The notes beneath the pieces were generated by a model that ran no database searches, was not told the DNA's origin, and was given only the letters and a program-made list of their open reading frames with translations. Of a stretch of DNA of 64,000 nt, positions 11,704-22,440 are shown piece after piece. Position numbers and translations under genes: made by a program. Numbering within the stretch: position 1 is the first letter of the stretch; each line of letters opens with the position of its first letter. The DNA lies in assembly GCF_018320785.1 (NCBI RefSeq), contig NC_054882.1, positions 28,524,719 to 28,588,718 on the forward strand, given 5' to 3'. The DNA is from Cheilinus undulatus (Eukaryota; Chordata; Actinopteri; Labriformes; Labridae).

Positions 11704-12018
11704 TGTTAAGTTTTGTGTCCTCATCCACCGATTGTTTATTTAACATTTATTTTAGTAAGCACTATGAGAGACATACGTTCAGTTTTATTTTGAAAGGTAT
11801 ATTACTTCCTGTCGTAATGTTTTTGTTTTACGTCACTTTACGTATTCTTTCCGCTGAGTTGAGTAGCGGGAAAATGATTACTCCGTTGTTTTGTTACCCA
11901 TAGCCACTGAAGGAAGTATGTACCGGTGACTATGATGAAGATGGAGAATAAAGTTACATGTGAAGATATAACGAGTCGTCTTTAAATGACAATGGCTGAT
12001 GAAGCAGCAAACGTAACA
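11704..12018 (+). repeat. 3' LTR of the copia element
   Basis: Same length as the 5' LTR and identical by eye except one base (11896). Its AATAAA at 11947-11952 would terminate the genomic transcript. It also repeats the first 33 coding bases of gag. Confidence 0.95.
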
Positions 12019-12057
12019 CCGGGGAAAACAACTTACAGACTCACTTTAATGTAAATA

Positions 12058-12084
12058 TATTAATTTTATTATTACTATTATTAT

Positions 12085-12117
<33 letters not shown>

Positions 12118-12125
12118 TATTATCA
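12058..12125. repeat. ATT microsatellite
   Basis: Imperfect (ATT)n run interrupted by ATTACT and GTT units. Confidence 0.9.
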
Positions 12126-12147
12126 GTGGTTGTAGTAGTACTTATGT

Positions 12148-12412
12148 CTTAATCACCTCCGCCAAGGAGGTTATGTGATCGGCAGGGTTTATTTGTTTGT
12201 TTGTTAGCAACATAACTCAAAAAGTTATGGATGGGTTTTGATGAAATTTTTAGGAAATGTCAGAAATGGCATAAGGAAGAACTGATTAGGTTTTGGGTGT
12301 AATCCAGATCACCGTCTGGATCCAGGAATCTTTTTATAAGGATTCTGTACCATTGGGAGATAGGGCTAATGGTGGAGGTCTACGCTCTCTGAGTGCTTTT
12401 CTAGTTTGAAAT
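12148..12412 (+). repeat. Widespread animal interspersed repeat (CACCTCCGCCAAGGAGGTTATG type)
   Basis: Begins near CCTCCGCCAAGGAGGTTATG and runs through AACTCAAAAAGTTATGGATGG, GGATCCAGGAATC and AGGTCTACGCTCTCTGAGTGC. I recognise the sequence type as one common in many animal genomes but cannot assign its class reliably. Confidence 0.55.
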
Positions 12413-12539
12413 ATTATTCCCCCAGAAAACCTTAAAAAAGGGAATCTCTGACCTCTGAAATTATCCATTGCAAGTCACATTAATCAGTTTGTTTCCTACA
12501 CTTAAACAGTTGGCTTAATAAGTCAACTTTAATTTTATT

Positions 12540-13160
12540 GTTAGTATATTTCCATTGCCTTTCTTTGCAAATTTTTTGCACCTTTTTTTTTTCCAACTTT
12601 TTACCACTTTAATCATTCTTTACAGATAAGCCCATTTTGGGCACTTGTTTTGGCCACTTTTTGCCCATTTTTGCCACTTTTATCCTGCTTTTTGCAACTT
12701 TTTTTTTATTTTACCCCTTTCTTGCCATGTTTTTTCCGCTTTTCGCCCATTTAAGATGCCTTTTGCCACTGAATGCCACTTTTTATTCACATTTTTGCCT
12801 CTCTTTGGTGCCCTTTGCCATTTCAGTCACTTTTCACTCATTTTTGCCATGTTTTTGCTGCTTTTTGACCATTTGTGCCATGTGTAACTCATTTTTTTCT
12901 CACCAGTTTTTACCACTTTTTGCCTTTTTTTCTGCCACCTTTTCTCCCTATTTTTGTCACTTCTTACCCATTTTTGCCATTTTATGCCTACTTTGCCCCT
13001 TTTCACCTATTTTTTGCCACTTTTTGACCAATTTTGCCACCCTTAACTTATTTTTACTATCTCTTTAACCCGTTTTTGTCACTTTTCACCACTTCTTTTT
13101 TTCACCACTCCTGCAGAGGTGTTTTTTAACTAGTTGACTTTTTGGCTGAGCAGGGTTGAG
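12540..13160. repeat. Degenerate T-rich array (TTTTTGCCACTTTT units)
   Basis: Same repeat style as 5570-6240. It ends with TTGAGTAACGCTGCTCTATA near 13155-13174, a close relative of the end of the 4480-5090 block. Internal open frames (12637-13068) are Phe/Cys/Leu-rich low-complexity artefacts. Confidence 0.65.
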
Positions 13161-13174
13161 TAACGCTGCTCTAT

Positions 13175-13500
13175 ATGGTGCATTTAGAAAATACTCAGAC
13201 CCCCTTCATTTAAAAACAACATTGTAACGTTGCAGTCTGATGCTACACCAAATGAAAAATATTTTTTTCGCATTAATCTCCACCCTGTACTCTGTCATGA
13301 CAAAGTGAAAGCAGACACTGCATATCAGAGCAAAAACCAAGCCATGTGAGGTCAAAGGAACTGCCTACAGAGCTCAGAGACAAGATTGTTGTAAGGCCCG
13401 GATCTGGGGAAGGCTGCAAAAACATTCCTGCTGCACTGAAGGTCCCAAGAGCACAGTGACCTCCCCAATTCATAAATACTGTCCTGGCTGTGCCAAACTT
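13175..13500 (+). mobile_element. 5' fragment of a Tc1-like transposon
   Basis: Starts in a terminal-repeat-like segment (ATACTCAGACCCCCTTCATT) and continues into a decayed transposase N-terminus: translation around 13368-13460 reads like ELRDKIV...GEGCKNIPAALKVPRA. It is truncated and has no catalytic region. Confidence 0.6.
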
Positions 13501-13825
13501 CTTCCTTTGGCTTAAACTGTAAATCCACTCAAATAAAAGTACATTTCTTCAAATTTTACCCAAAGTACTGAGTTATTATTTTTGATACCTGTGTTGGGTT
13601 GAAAAGTAAAATTGATTTTCCTTTCCTTCATTTGCAGGGCAAAAACAAGAAAATATGGCCTTTGTCGCATAATTAAGAGAATGCCTTCTCTTTCCTGTTT
13701 GGTTGATATTTGTTTACTCAGAAACAGATGTTTTTTAAAATGTGGAATACCTGCCCCCAATTTTATAGTATAATTAGTATAGATTTCATATGACTTAAAT
13801 TTCATTTTAATAACACCAACACCAA

Positions 13826-13866
13826 TAATATGTGTATATATATATATATAATAAAAAAAAAAAAAA
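13826..13866. repeat. TA/A low-complexity run
   Basis: A short GTGTATATATATATATA stretch followed by an A-rich run. Confidence 0.85.
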
Positions 13867-14123
13867 TACTAATGGTTAATAATCATGATCATTTTAAAAA
13901 TTTCAATTCTTTTAATACATTTATCTTACCACTGCCAGTGTGGTCAGTTGAAAATTAACAGGTCGTAATTGTGTTTACTGGTATTTCTAAAATAAGATTC
14001 CTACCCGAAAAGGGTGAAATTGTTAACTGTTTGTTTTGAGGGAAAGGGGTTTAACACTTCTTTTGCTGTGAAAATGAAATGTTTCTGTTCAGCCGTTCAG
14101 CGGACTTATCACATGGTTGGATT

Positions 14124-14134
14124 TGCGCATGCGC
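14124..14134 (+). promoter_or_regulatory. NRF-1-like site in the lgals8 promoter
   Basis: TGCGCATGCGC is a perfect palindromic NRF-1 consensus and lies about 150 bases upstream of the lgals8 start codon in the only CpG-richer patch nearby. The role as a core promoter element is inferred. Confidence 0.55.
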
Positions 14135-14277
14135 GTGGCGCTTGAGTCTTATGGAGAGAGGATGCTCATTGCCATCAACCCTGCGTAGTGCAGGATTTTA
14201 CAAACCGGTCAGATTTACCGCAGACTCCGTTGTCTTTCAGCACAGCTTCATGTTGTAGCTCTGACACAACAAGCCCG

Positions 14278-17200
14278 ATGTCTGTGGCCAATGCGAAACA
14301 CACTGTGCTGAATCCGGTAAGAGCTTCATCATTTTTATTCTTATTTTCTACCTCAGTCCTATGATGCCAGCATGCATTGATCAACAGAACCCTGTTTTAG
14401 CTCATAATACAGCTGAAAAGTGAGCGCCAAGTAGCTGGTTTTCAGCAGCTGTCTCTGCATGGCCTTCACATGAGACGTAGGCTAACAATGCAGTCATTGT
14501 TCATTGTTGATGATGAATGAAACCCACATGCATTTAGATAGCATGTCTGCATGTATTATCTGTGCACGTATGTAGTGCTCTAACGGCAGCTGTCTACTCC
14601 AGGTGATCCCATACACAGGGCCCATACCTGGGGGCCTGCACCCCGGGGAGATCATCATCATCCAGGGCACTGTGCCCCCTGATGCGGACAGGTAAGTTGT
14701 ATAAATAACGGAGGACTTTTTACAAGTATGGATATTTCTTCCTCTTGATAATCGAGCTAAAATATAGCATGTGAGAAATGTGGAAAACTTCTAAACCCTG
14801 CTGTAAATCAGTCTGTAGAACCCAGCTCATTTATTTTGGAGGCATCCCCTTACTCAAACAATGTAAATATTGTTATTCCTACTACTTCCATGTTTCCAGT
14901 TAATGGTGTTGACTGTGTGATTAGGGTATCTGACTGTGACATCTAAAAGAGTTAAATAATGTCAAGGACCACAGATAACTTGGAAATGATATGAATTGCA
15001 ATAAAAAAATGAGCCATTAGCAGCTTCTGTAGTTTAAATTTTAGATTTACAACATGCAGTGGAACATAAAACTACTCCAATGTTACAGATGATGACAAAA
15101 TTATTAGCCTCCCTACAAAAATGTCTTTTTTGAAAGTATTTCCCAAGTACTTTTAAACATTAAAGGGATTTTTAACACAGCTTTCCAAACATCCTGGTTT
15201 TATGTTGGATGCTTACATTATCTGACTTTGCTTAAAGAAACAAAATTATTTCACAAAAACCAAAAACTACCAGGGTCTAAATTATAAGCCCCCCTGATGC
15301 TAACAGTCAGTTATTTCTCTTTTTTGTTGGATAGCACCCTGCAGTAGTTTGTTTTGGTTTTTAACCAGTCTCAGACATGTCTCCTGAGGAATCCGAGCCC
15401 TTTCTTCTTTAGCCAACCCTCAAGCTCCTCCAGATTGGATTTTCTTCTGGCATGCTCCTTTGTATTTAGCAGAGGTGGCAAAAGTACTCATATTATGTAC
15501 AAATTAGAAGTACAGATACTTTTTCTTGAAAGTATTTTGTTGTGAGAAAATACTTTCAAGAAAAAGTAAAGCCTCTAAAACATACTTAAGTACAAAGTAA
15601 AAAAAAAAAGTAAAAATGATTTTTTACCATCAGTGCTTTACAAAACCTATTTTAATAATTTTGAAAATTATAAATAAGTTTTTTTCAATAGCTTCGGTAC
15701 TCTCCATACCAAAATATTCCTAATTTTTTATTTTACAGGTTGTCTTACCTGTAATGTCCTGTGTGAAGCACTTTGAATTGCCTTGTTGCTGAAATGTGCT
15801 ATACAAATAAACTTGCCTTGCCTTGCCTACAGAGGTGGTTTCAGTTATACAAGTTTTAGGCATTCAGTTTTTCTATCTCTTGACTTCTCTCAAGGCAACA
15901 TTTTGAATGTCTTGGTCTTGTCTTGGTCTTGGAATGGCCGGACTCGGGATTCTCCATCTAGTTGAGACCAGCAAGGATCTGCTATTCTTCGACCTCATCA
16001 ATGTGATAACAAGGAGAAGCACTTGCTCAAAACAACAAATAACTACACCTGCAAAAACTCAGACATCCTCCATCTTATTTCTAGTCAGAAATACCTCTTA
16101 ACCCTTACTTTAGGCCTCATTCACCTGACAATCTAGATAAACTTCTCATTTTCAGATATTGAAAATAATTCTGGACTTGTCAGTGGCTTTTAAATACATA
16201 CAAGGTTTTTTTTTTACAAGCAGTTAGAACAAATTTGAGATTTTTGCATGTTGTGCTTTGAAAGAGTTGCAGACACCTTGTTTTTATCCGTCATATTTAT
16301 TAAAAAGAAAACTAAAATTAAAGAGAGAATGCACTTTAACTGTTTAACCATGTCATGTTTTTTTTAAAACTGAATTTTCTTGGTCTTGTCTCAGTCTTGA
16401 CTCGGTCTCGACCCCCAGAAGTGTTGGTCTTGTTTTTGTCTTGGTGCACTCTGGTCTTGGGCAAGTCTTGGTCTTGGATAAAGTGGTGTTGAGTACAACA
16501 ATAATGCCAAGGACTGCTCCATGATGCAGAGGGGTCCACTACTGAAACCTTTATCTCATAACAGGAAACTCCCCACATTCTGGCCCGCTTGACATTTCCA
16601 GGCCTGCTGCTCAGTACGCTGACCTCTGCAGCTTATTTCTTGTTTTGAATTGAGAACTCTGTTCATTAGAAACTGCGCTTCATATGCAGTATTTACTGGA
16701 AAGTAGACCAAAATTTAGGCTTCATCCTCATAATAAGGTTTGCGCTGTGAGCGATCTCAGAATGCTTTTCAAGGAACTCACAGCACAAACCAGGAAGGCC
16801 ACTATTAACAGCTTTTCTCCCTCTTTATGTGAAACTCCTGAATAAAAAACAAAACGTTAGTTTACTGTTTTGTAAAGACTTTTTATGGAGTGCCATTTTA
16901 TAATGAAAAGAATCCTCAATTCAGAACAAGAGGAGGTGGGCAGAGTGATGGTTATTTCTGAATATTCCTGCTTTGTTTTCACATCAGCTCACCCTAACTT
17001 CCCATTAAAATTTTCAGGTAAAGCTGAGCAAAAAAAAATAAAAAAAATAAATAAATAAATAAAAGAAGCCCATGGGTGGCATTTCTGTATCGCCTGCTGA
17101 TTTCCCCTCAGGTTTCAGATCGACTTGTCGAGCGGCTGCAGCACCAAGCCGTGCTCCGACGTCGCCCTCCACTTCAGCCCTCGCTTTAAAGGCTCGCCCC

Positions 17201-20200
17201 GTGTGGTCTGTAACTCCCTGAAGCAGGAGAGCTGGGGCAAAGAAGAAACACTCCATCAGCTGCCCTACAAACGCGGAGCCCCCTTTGAAACCATCATCCT
17301 GGTGCACGAAGATGTCTTTAAGGTTTGGGAACACATGGTGCTGAGGAGAGAGGCATCAGTAAACTTGTGTAGTTCTTAAAAACAATGAATGCACATAGAA
17401 ATGTCATTACTAGAAAATGCTCACTGAATATGTTGTCTTTTATCCACAGGTGGCAGTAAATGGAGCTCACCTGTTGGAATACGAGCACAAAATCTCACTA
17501 AACAGGGTCGACACATTCTCTATTTCTGGAAATGTCAGAGTTCATGCTATTGGCTACATCCCAAACTCAGTGAGTACACTCTCATCTCTTCTTTATTTTG
17601 TCCTCAGATGTGTGACTGTTCAACCAACATATCTGATCTTTCATCTCTATTTTTGTCTTTTTTTTGTCCCTGTTAGGCAATATATTCAGAATCAGGTGAC
17701 TTGGTGAGTTTTTTTCTTTTTTTTTCTCCATGCCTAAATCAGCTGGGTGTCATGTGGTGCCGCTAAAACTGGATCACATCTCCTAAATGGTTTCTTTGTG
17801 TACCAGGGCCCTTGAATTCAGCTTTTTGGGCATCAGACTTTTATGGAATTTTGATACGTTTCTATTTTTAAGATCTGAATAATCGCAAACATTGCTTGAC
17901 GTTTGTGTAAACAAAACAGATGTGAAGACTCATCTCTGTGGAGGTAAAACACTTGCAGAGGAATCAAAATTTAGTTTGGAATTACAAGAAAAGTGTTATG
18001 TGTAGCCTGTTCAGTAGAGTGCAAGGAAATAAAAGGGGGAACATCTGGATTTTAATGTATTTTTCCATACATTTTCATGAACGGCTATTTCACATCATAA
18101 ATCTCAGTTTTTTCAAAGCAAGGATTAACCCTATCCACTGCGAGACATTACTTTTCTTATGTCTGGGCTGTTTTTACCTTAATTGTTTTACTGTGGGCAT
18201 AAAAGTGCTTCCCAATGTAAAAAACAGTCCCTATAAGTAGCCTGGTGAAGCTGTAGGTTGAGACAAATAAAGGAAGGTCTTGATTAGAGGCCACATTCAA
18301 GTAGTGTTCAAATAAACTTAGCACAAAAAGTAAGGAAATTTGTGTTTGGTAGACTTTTTCTTTGTTGTTACAATTCCTCTTAGCAATAAATCTTATACCA
18401 TTGGAACACCTGTTTATCACCCTTTTAAATGGTGCCAAATTTGTAAGGAACATGCATTTATAGGATGAGCAACAGAGCTGAGCATGTGGGCTGTGCCCAT
18501 GAAAATTTTGCCAGATCTTCTTTGCCTATGCCAAACAGCTTATTCTGCCAAGAACCAAGACATATTGACAATTTAACAATTAGTTAATGAAAGGTCACAT
18601 ATTTTACCCATCTAAGATAAGTTTTTGATTGGTCTCAGAGGTCCCCAAAAATACCAGGGAAGTTTGTTGCTGAAAAAAAAAACACTTTTTACATAACTAA
18701 AACCCCCTCTGTTTCAGCCCTGCTCAGAATGAGCTGTTTCTGTGTCTGTGGCTTTAAATGTTAATAAGCTGTCTGACCCCTGAATACACCGCTCTCAGGG
18801 AATGGATGTGGCTCTCCTGATCCTCCTCTCTGATGCTGCAGCAATCAGCATAGCATTTTCTGAGTCTTTTCTACACTTTGACCCTATGATCCAACAAATT
18901 GGGCTTTATGTAATGCCAATACAAGTGCAAACATGCCTAACCATGAAGGGCAGTCATGGCAGGCCTCCTGGCAACCCTATGAGCCTGGAGATTGGCAGCA
19001 TGCAGTCTGTTCTGGATTGTCTGGGAAGAGTGCCATCAGCCATATCATCCTGCAAATCTGTAGAAGACATCCTGAAGTTCATTGGTGCTGACAGAGTGTG
19101 GAAATGGTCTGGAGTGTCAAAAAACAATCAATTGCAACAGCAAAATAAGCTGTTTGGCATAAGCTGAGAAGATTTGGCAAATTTTTCATGGGCACAACCC
19201 ACATACTCGGCTCTACTGCTCATCCTAAAAACACATGTTCCTTACAAATCTGACACCATTTAAAAGGGAAATAAACAGGCGTTCCTACAATAAAAGATTT
19301 ATTGCAAGACGCATTGTTACTACAGTGAAATAATCTACCAAATACAAATTTCCTTTCAAGTTTATAAATCTTAACACTAGTTTTAAAGTAAAATACTTTT
19401 TTTGGTGTACACACACAATTTTAAAGTCATTTCTGTTGTACCATTAGCATAAATAAATGTAGCAACCAGGAAAATGAAACTAGGCCTCCTGGTGAGTTTA
19501 TAATTTCAAATTTTCTCAAAATGTAGAAATTATAAATATGAGATACATTCATTGAGATGAACTTGTCTTATCATTGAGGGTTCCTTTTAAGATACTTTCT
19601 ATCTCCAAAAGGAGGTGAATGTTAGCCAGGAGGTTAGCAGCAAAACTACTGATCCCATGCAAATGCATTGAAATAAATAAATCACATGAGGGGCTTTTCA
19701 CAGGCCCAGCCATTTGTGAGGGCAGGTCTGTTTGACAGACTGATAGACACTGAATCTAGTGACAGGACTCATGAGGACCCACAGCACCCCATCTGTCTTG
19801 TCTGAATATTTGTTTGATTTTATTCTGTGCTGTCTTGTATCGATGTTGATGCCTTTTGTCACTTATGTTTTTATGCTCTCGATCCAAGACAGTTTCTCCC
19901 GACAACAATAAAGGTTTCATTCAATAAACTCTTTTCAGAGCCTACCTTATAAAGGCAGTATACTCAAAGGACTGAGTCCAGGGCAGCACATCACGATCAA
20001 AGGACAGGTCAGCATGTATCCTCACAGGTAATTTAGCTTGTAAATACTATTACTATTACTTTATTTTTATCTTATGGTGTCGTTTAAACACAATGTGGGT
20101 GGTAGTGATGGTTAAAAATGCTAGATGAAAAGCGTTTGTAATTGAATTCCTCAATGAATAGTAATTAAAATAATACATTATATCACTGTAATTGCACAGC

Positions 20201-21012
20201 TTAACTGTTACCCTTAATAAAATGCATTCAAAGCTAATTCTGCACATTACAGAATCTTTTTAGGCCATATCAGTGTCTCTTGCAAGAAATAAACTGTTTA
20301 CAATGATGCTCCAGCTTCAAGAATAATGAAGCTCTATTTTAGTAAAGAAAACACTTAATTATAGGTGTGTAGTAATAAAAACTGAGTGGTATTCAGTGAT
20401 CAGCATGTGATCAGTTTGTGACGAATCACAGCTTTTTTCATACAGAATAGATTTGGGGTTTTAAAAAAAGTCACATTAGCTGCTTTCTTTCAGGAGTTTT
20501 GTAAAGGTAGGTTACTTTTGACTTTTTTGTTTGAAGTAATGTGTAGTTTGAATGGACTGACCTTTTGATCCCCCAGTTTTACGGTGAACCTCCGCACCAG
20601 CAGGACAGAAAACATCGCCCTCCACCTAAACCCTCGCATGAAGTCAGGCATGTTTATCAGGAACTCATACCTGAGTGAATCCTGGGGTCAGGAGGAACGG
20701 GAGCTATCTTTCTTTCCTTTCTCCTCAGGAGATTACTTTGAGGTAGGATCTATTTTATTTTGAAGGGCTACACAGTCAGCTCTGACTGCATTACCGCTTC
20801 AGATGTGTATTATTTTGTTAAACAATGGTCCATCACTACTCTGTGTTGTTGTGGTTTGTCAGATCCTCATCCTCTGTCAGCCTCATCAGTTCAAAGTGGC
20901 GGTGAATGGCTCTCACTTGTTTGACTTCAGACATCGGGTGCAGGACCTGAGCAGCATTGACCAGCTGGAGATCATGGGAGACCTGGAGCTCACAGATGTG
21001 AAGCTGTGGTGA
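14278..21012 (+). CDS. lgals8: Galectin-8-like tandem-repeat galectin
   Basis: Eight coding exons: 14278-14316, 14603-14691, 17112-17322, 17450-17569, 17677-17703, 19939-20027, 20577-20742 and 20863-21012, with GT-AG introns and consistent phases, giving 296 residues. Two carbohydrate-recognition domains: N-CRD about residues 14-153 and C-CRD about 163-296, joined by a short exon (AIYSESGDL). Similarity to human galectin-8 is strong at VIPY..IP, DADRFQ.DL, VAVNG and SSID.LEI.GD near the end. Galectin-8 is a cytosolic and secreted beta-galactoside lectin, known in mammals for sensing damaged endosomes. The C-CRD keeps the sugar-binding set (H208, N210, R212, N221, W228, E231). The N-CRD has H63, R67, N77, W84 and E87, but Ser65 replaces the usual Asn, and Cys57 sits where human galectin-8 has Arg59. 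There is no signal peptide, as expected. Exons 2 and 6 are both 89 bases, a trace of internal duplication. Galectin-9 is a less good match. Confidence 0.93.
15070..15450. repeat. Decayed interspersed repeat in lgals8 intron 2
   Basis: Contains AAAATTATTAGCCTCCCT near 15098 and a related AATTATAAGCCCCCCTGATG near 15281, with sequence to about 15450 that looks like a decayed DNA-transposon relic. The family is not identified with confidence. Confidence 0.35.
15475..15610. repeat. Fish repeat with a perfect 21-bp hairpin
   Basis: AGGTGGCAAAAGTACT-type repeat start at about 15473. Arms 15518-15538 and 15547-15567 are exact reverse complements over 21 bases with an 8-base loop, followed by an A-rich tail. 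Confidence 0.6.
15745..15830 (+). repeat. LINE-type 3' tail
   Basis: CACTTTGAATTGCC, then GTGCTATACAAATAAA, then a CTTGC/CTTGCC repeated end. Such ends terminate many fish non-LTR retrotransposons. No coding part is present. Confidence 0.45.
15900..16490. repeat. TCTTGGTCTTG-rich element
   Basis: TTGGTCTTG-type tandem units occur at 15905-15940 and again at 16380-16485, enclosing about 430 bases of unrecognised sequence. It may be one non-autonomous element with repetitive ends or two separate insertions. Confidence 0.4.
18298..19380. mobile_element. Foldback-type element with about 250-bp inverted arms, lgals8 intron 5
   Basis: Positions 18298-18549 and 19140-19380 are long imperfect inverted repeats; for example TGCCAAACAGCTTATT at the inner end of the left arm pairs with AATAAGCTGTTTGGCA on the right. 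About 590 bases lie between the arms, including a segment (TTTCAGCCCTGCTCAGAA) that I recognise as repeated in fish genomes. No transposase is seen. A 121-codon open frame (18802-19167) within it has no recognisable domain. Target duplication was not resolved. Confidence 0.7.
19455..19600. repeat. Solo end fragment related to the 51917-52776 foldback element
   Basis: CCTCCTGGTGAGTTTATAA, followed about 110 bases later by GAGGGTTCCTTTTAAG, parallels the right end of the zdhhc14-intron element (CCTCCTGGTGAATTTATAAA ... GCAGGGTTCCTTTTAAG) in order and spacing. Confidence 0.55.
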
Positions 21013-21429
21013 TTTGAAACTGCAGACCTACAAACAAGACAGCGTTAACAGACACTTCAGTGTTCTGGTTGTCACTGCTAAATTAGCTTAACCGCGATAA
21101 CCCAAACAGTGGATGCTGAAAACGGCAAACCCTGTGTGACCTCAGGACAGGGAAGTCTTGCAGCAACCATAGATCTCTGATTGGAAAATGGTCAGGGGCC
21201 ATGAACAGAGGGTATACAATGAAGTAAGTTCAACTTACCCAGGGTTTCTTTGCGTAAGCTGACACCTAAAGATATTTGGTATCACAAAGGGGTTAGGAAT
21301 TTCTCTGTTAACTCAGGCACTCTGCTTCAGGCTCTGTGTTTGCGCACATAAAGGGTGCTGTTTAATCCGTCTTTTTAAAGCTGATTCATCACAGAAAGGA
21401 ATGATCATTGGCTGTCTGCGTCTGTACGA

Positions 21430-22440
21430 CGCCACGAGGCTATTAAAAACAAGACTAATGCTGTAATACAATTTTATTAAACATTTTCCAGTGTCTTTCA
21501 AAGCAGTGCAGTAGGTCTTCTTGAGACAGTTGTCTCAAAATCTCTGTCATTCTTTTCTTTACTTCTGACAGACTCAAAACATTTTCCTTTGAGCACAGAT
21601 TTGACCTGAGGAAAAAGTCACATGGTGCTAGATCAGGTGAATAGGGAGGGTGATCAAGCACTGTGATTTGTTTTTGAGCTAGAAACCACTTTACAGAGAG
21701 TGCCGTGTGAGCTGGCACATTGTCTTGATGAAGAAGAAACCATCTCTCTACAGTTGTGGTCTCTTTCTTCAGACTTTTTCTAGCAGGTTTTCTAGAACCT
21801 GTTCCAATTCCCTGTTGACCCTTCTGGAACCGACCCCTCCAAATTTATACCCTTAATGTAAAAAAAAACTCCAAACAAACAAAAAACTCTAGGAACTACA
21901 CGGTGCCAGATCCATCTGGCCTGTTCGATGGCCACGTCTGGCCCATGTATTTGAAACACAAGAACATGCTTTCTTCATCCTTGTTGACAAGGTATTTTCC
22001 AATGCATAGATTGATGCTTTGGCTAAGGATTGTATGGGAAGATCCAAGTTTCATCAGATGTAATCACTCCTAAAAAATTTGGGGTTCTTTCAGTTTGTTC
22101 TAAAACGTGTCCACTAATTTGGTTGCATTTTACCTTTTGATCAGGAGTCAGAAGTGTTGGGACAACTTTGGCACACACTTGTCACGTTCAAATTTTTTGA
22201 TGTGCATTGGCACCCAAAACATTCATGGTCTTGGACATCCTCTCTTCCTTCACAAATTATTTTGTTCCGTTCAAACACATGCGCATGTGACATGCAGTGC
22301 TGCCCATACACCTCAGTTAGTGTACAAAAGATTTGGCTGTTTGTTCAATTTCACAAAAGTCATGCAAAATGCATTACTCTACTTTTAAGTGGATCATTTT
22401 CCGTCACCTTAGCATAAACGGTTCCATCAGTGGCTGGCAG
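21430..22440 (-). mobile_element. Mariner-like element relic downstream of lgals8
   Basis: Minus-strand transposase fragments in shifting frames. From 5' to 3' on the minus strand they are: a helix-turn-helix-side block with EGREDVQDHECFGC near 22230; SDETWIF near 22045 (first Asp); HQDNVPAHTA near 21715 (second Asp); and PPYSPDLAPCDFF near 21630-21668 (third Asp). The frame at 21718-21455 ends in FERHWKMFNKIV. The D-D-D pattern and these motifs are mariner-type rather than Tc1-type. Stops and shifts are numerous, so it is dead. Terminal repeats were not resolved and the boundaries are approximate. Confidence 0.8.

Larger units (their letters stand above)
7308..12018 (+). mobile_element. Near-intact young Ty1/copia LTR retrotransposon
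   Basis: A 4711-bp element with 315-bp LTRs (7308-7622 and 11704-12018), each starting TGTTAAG and ending GTAACA, and flanked by an identical 5-bp target duplication CCGGG (7303-7307 and 12019-12023). Order of domains: LTR, primer-binding site, Gag with zinc knuckle, protease, integrase, reverse transcriptase, RNase H, polypurine tract, LTR. Integrase before reverse transcriptase is diagnostic for Ty1/copia rather than gypsy. By eye the LTRs differ at a single base (7500 T versus 11896 A), implying recent insertion. Fish copia elements are known but uncommon; assignment to a named lineage needs a tree. Confidence 0.97.

Noticed and set aside
12637-13068. 143-codon plus-strand frame that looks membrane-protein-like
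   Set aside because: Phe/Cys/Leu-rich translation of the same degenerate T-rich array; an overlapping frame is also open.
17323-17379. Read-through of lgals8 exon 3 to a stop at 17379
   Set aside because: The galectin fold continues in frame at 17450 (VAVNG), with a donor at 17323 and a proper acceptor at 17449.
18802-19167. 121-codon plus-strand frame starting [14 protein letters not shown]
   Set aside because: Sits between the arms of a foldback element in an lgals8 intron and has no recognisable domain. Kept only as a remark in that feature.
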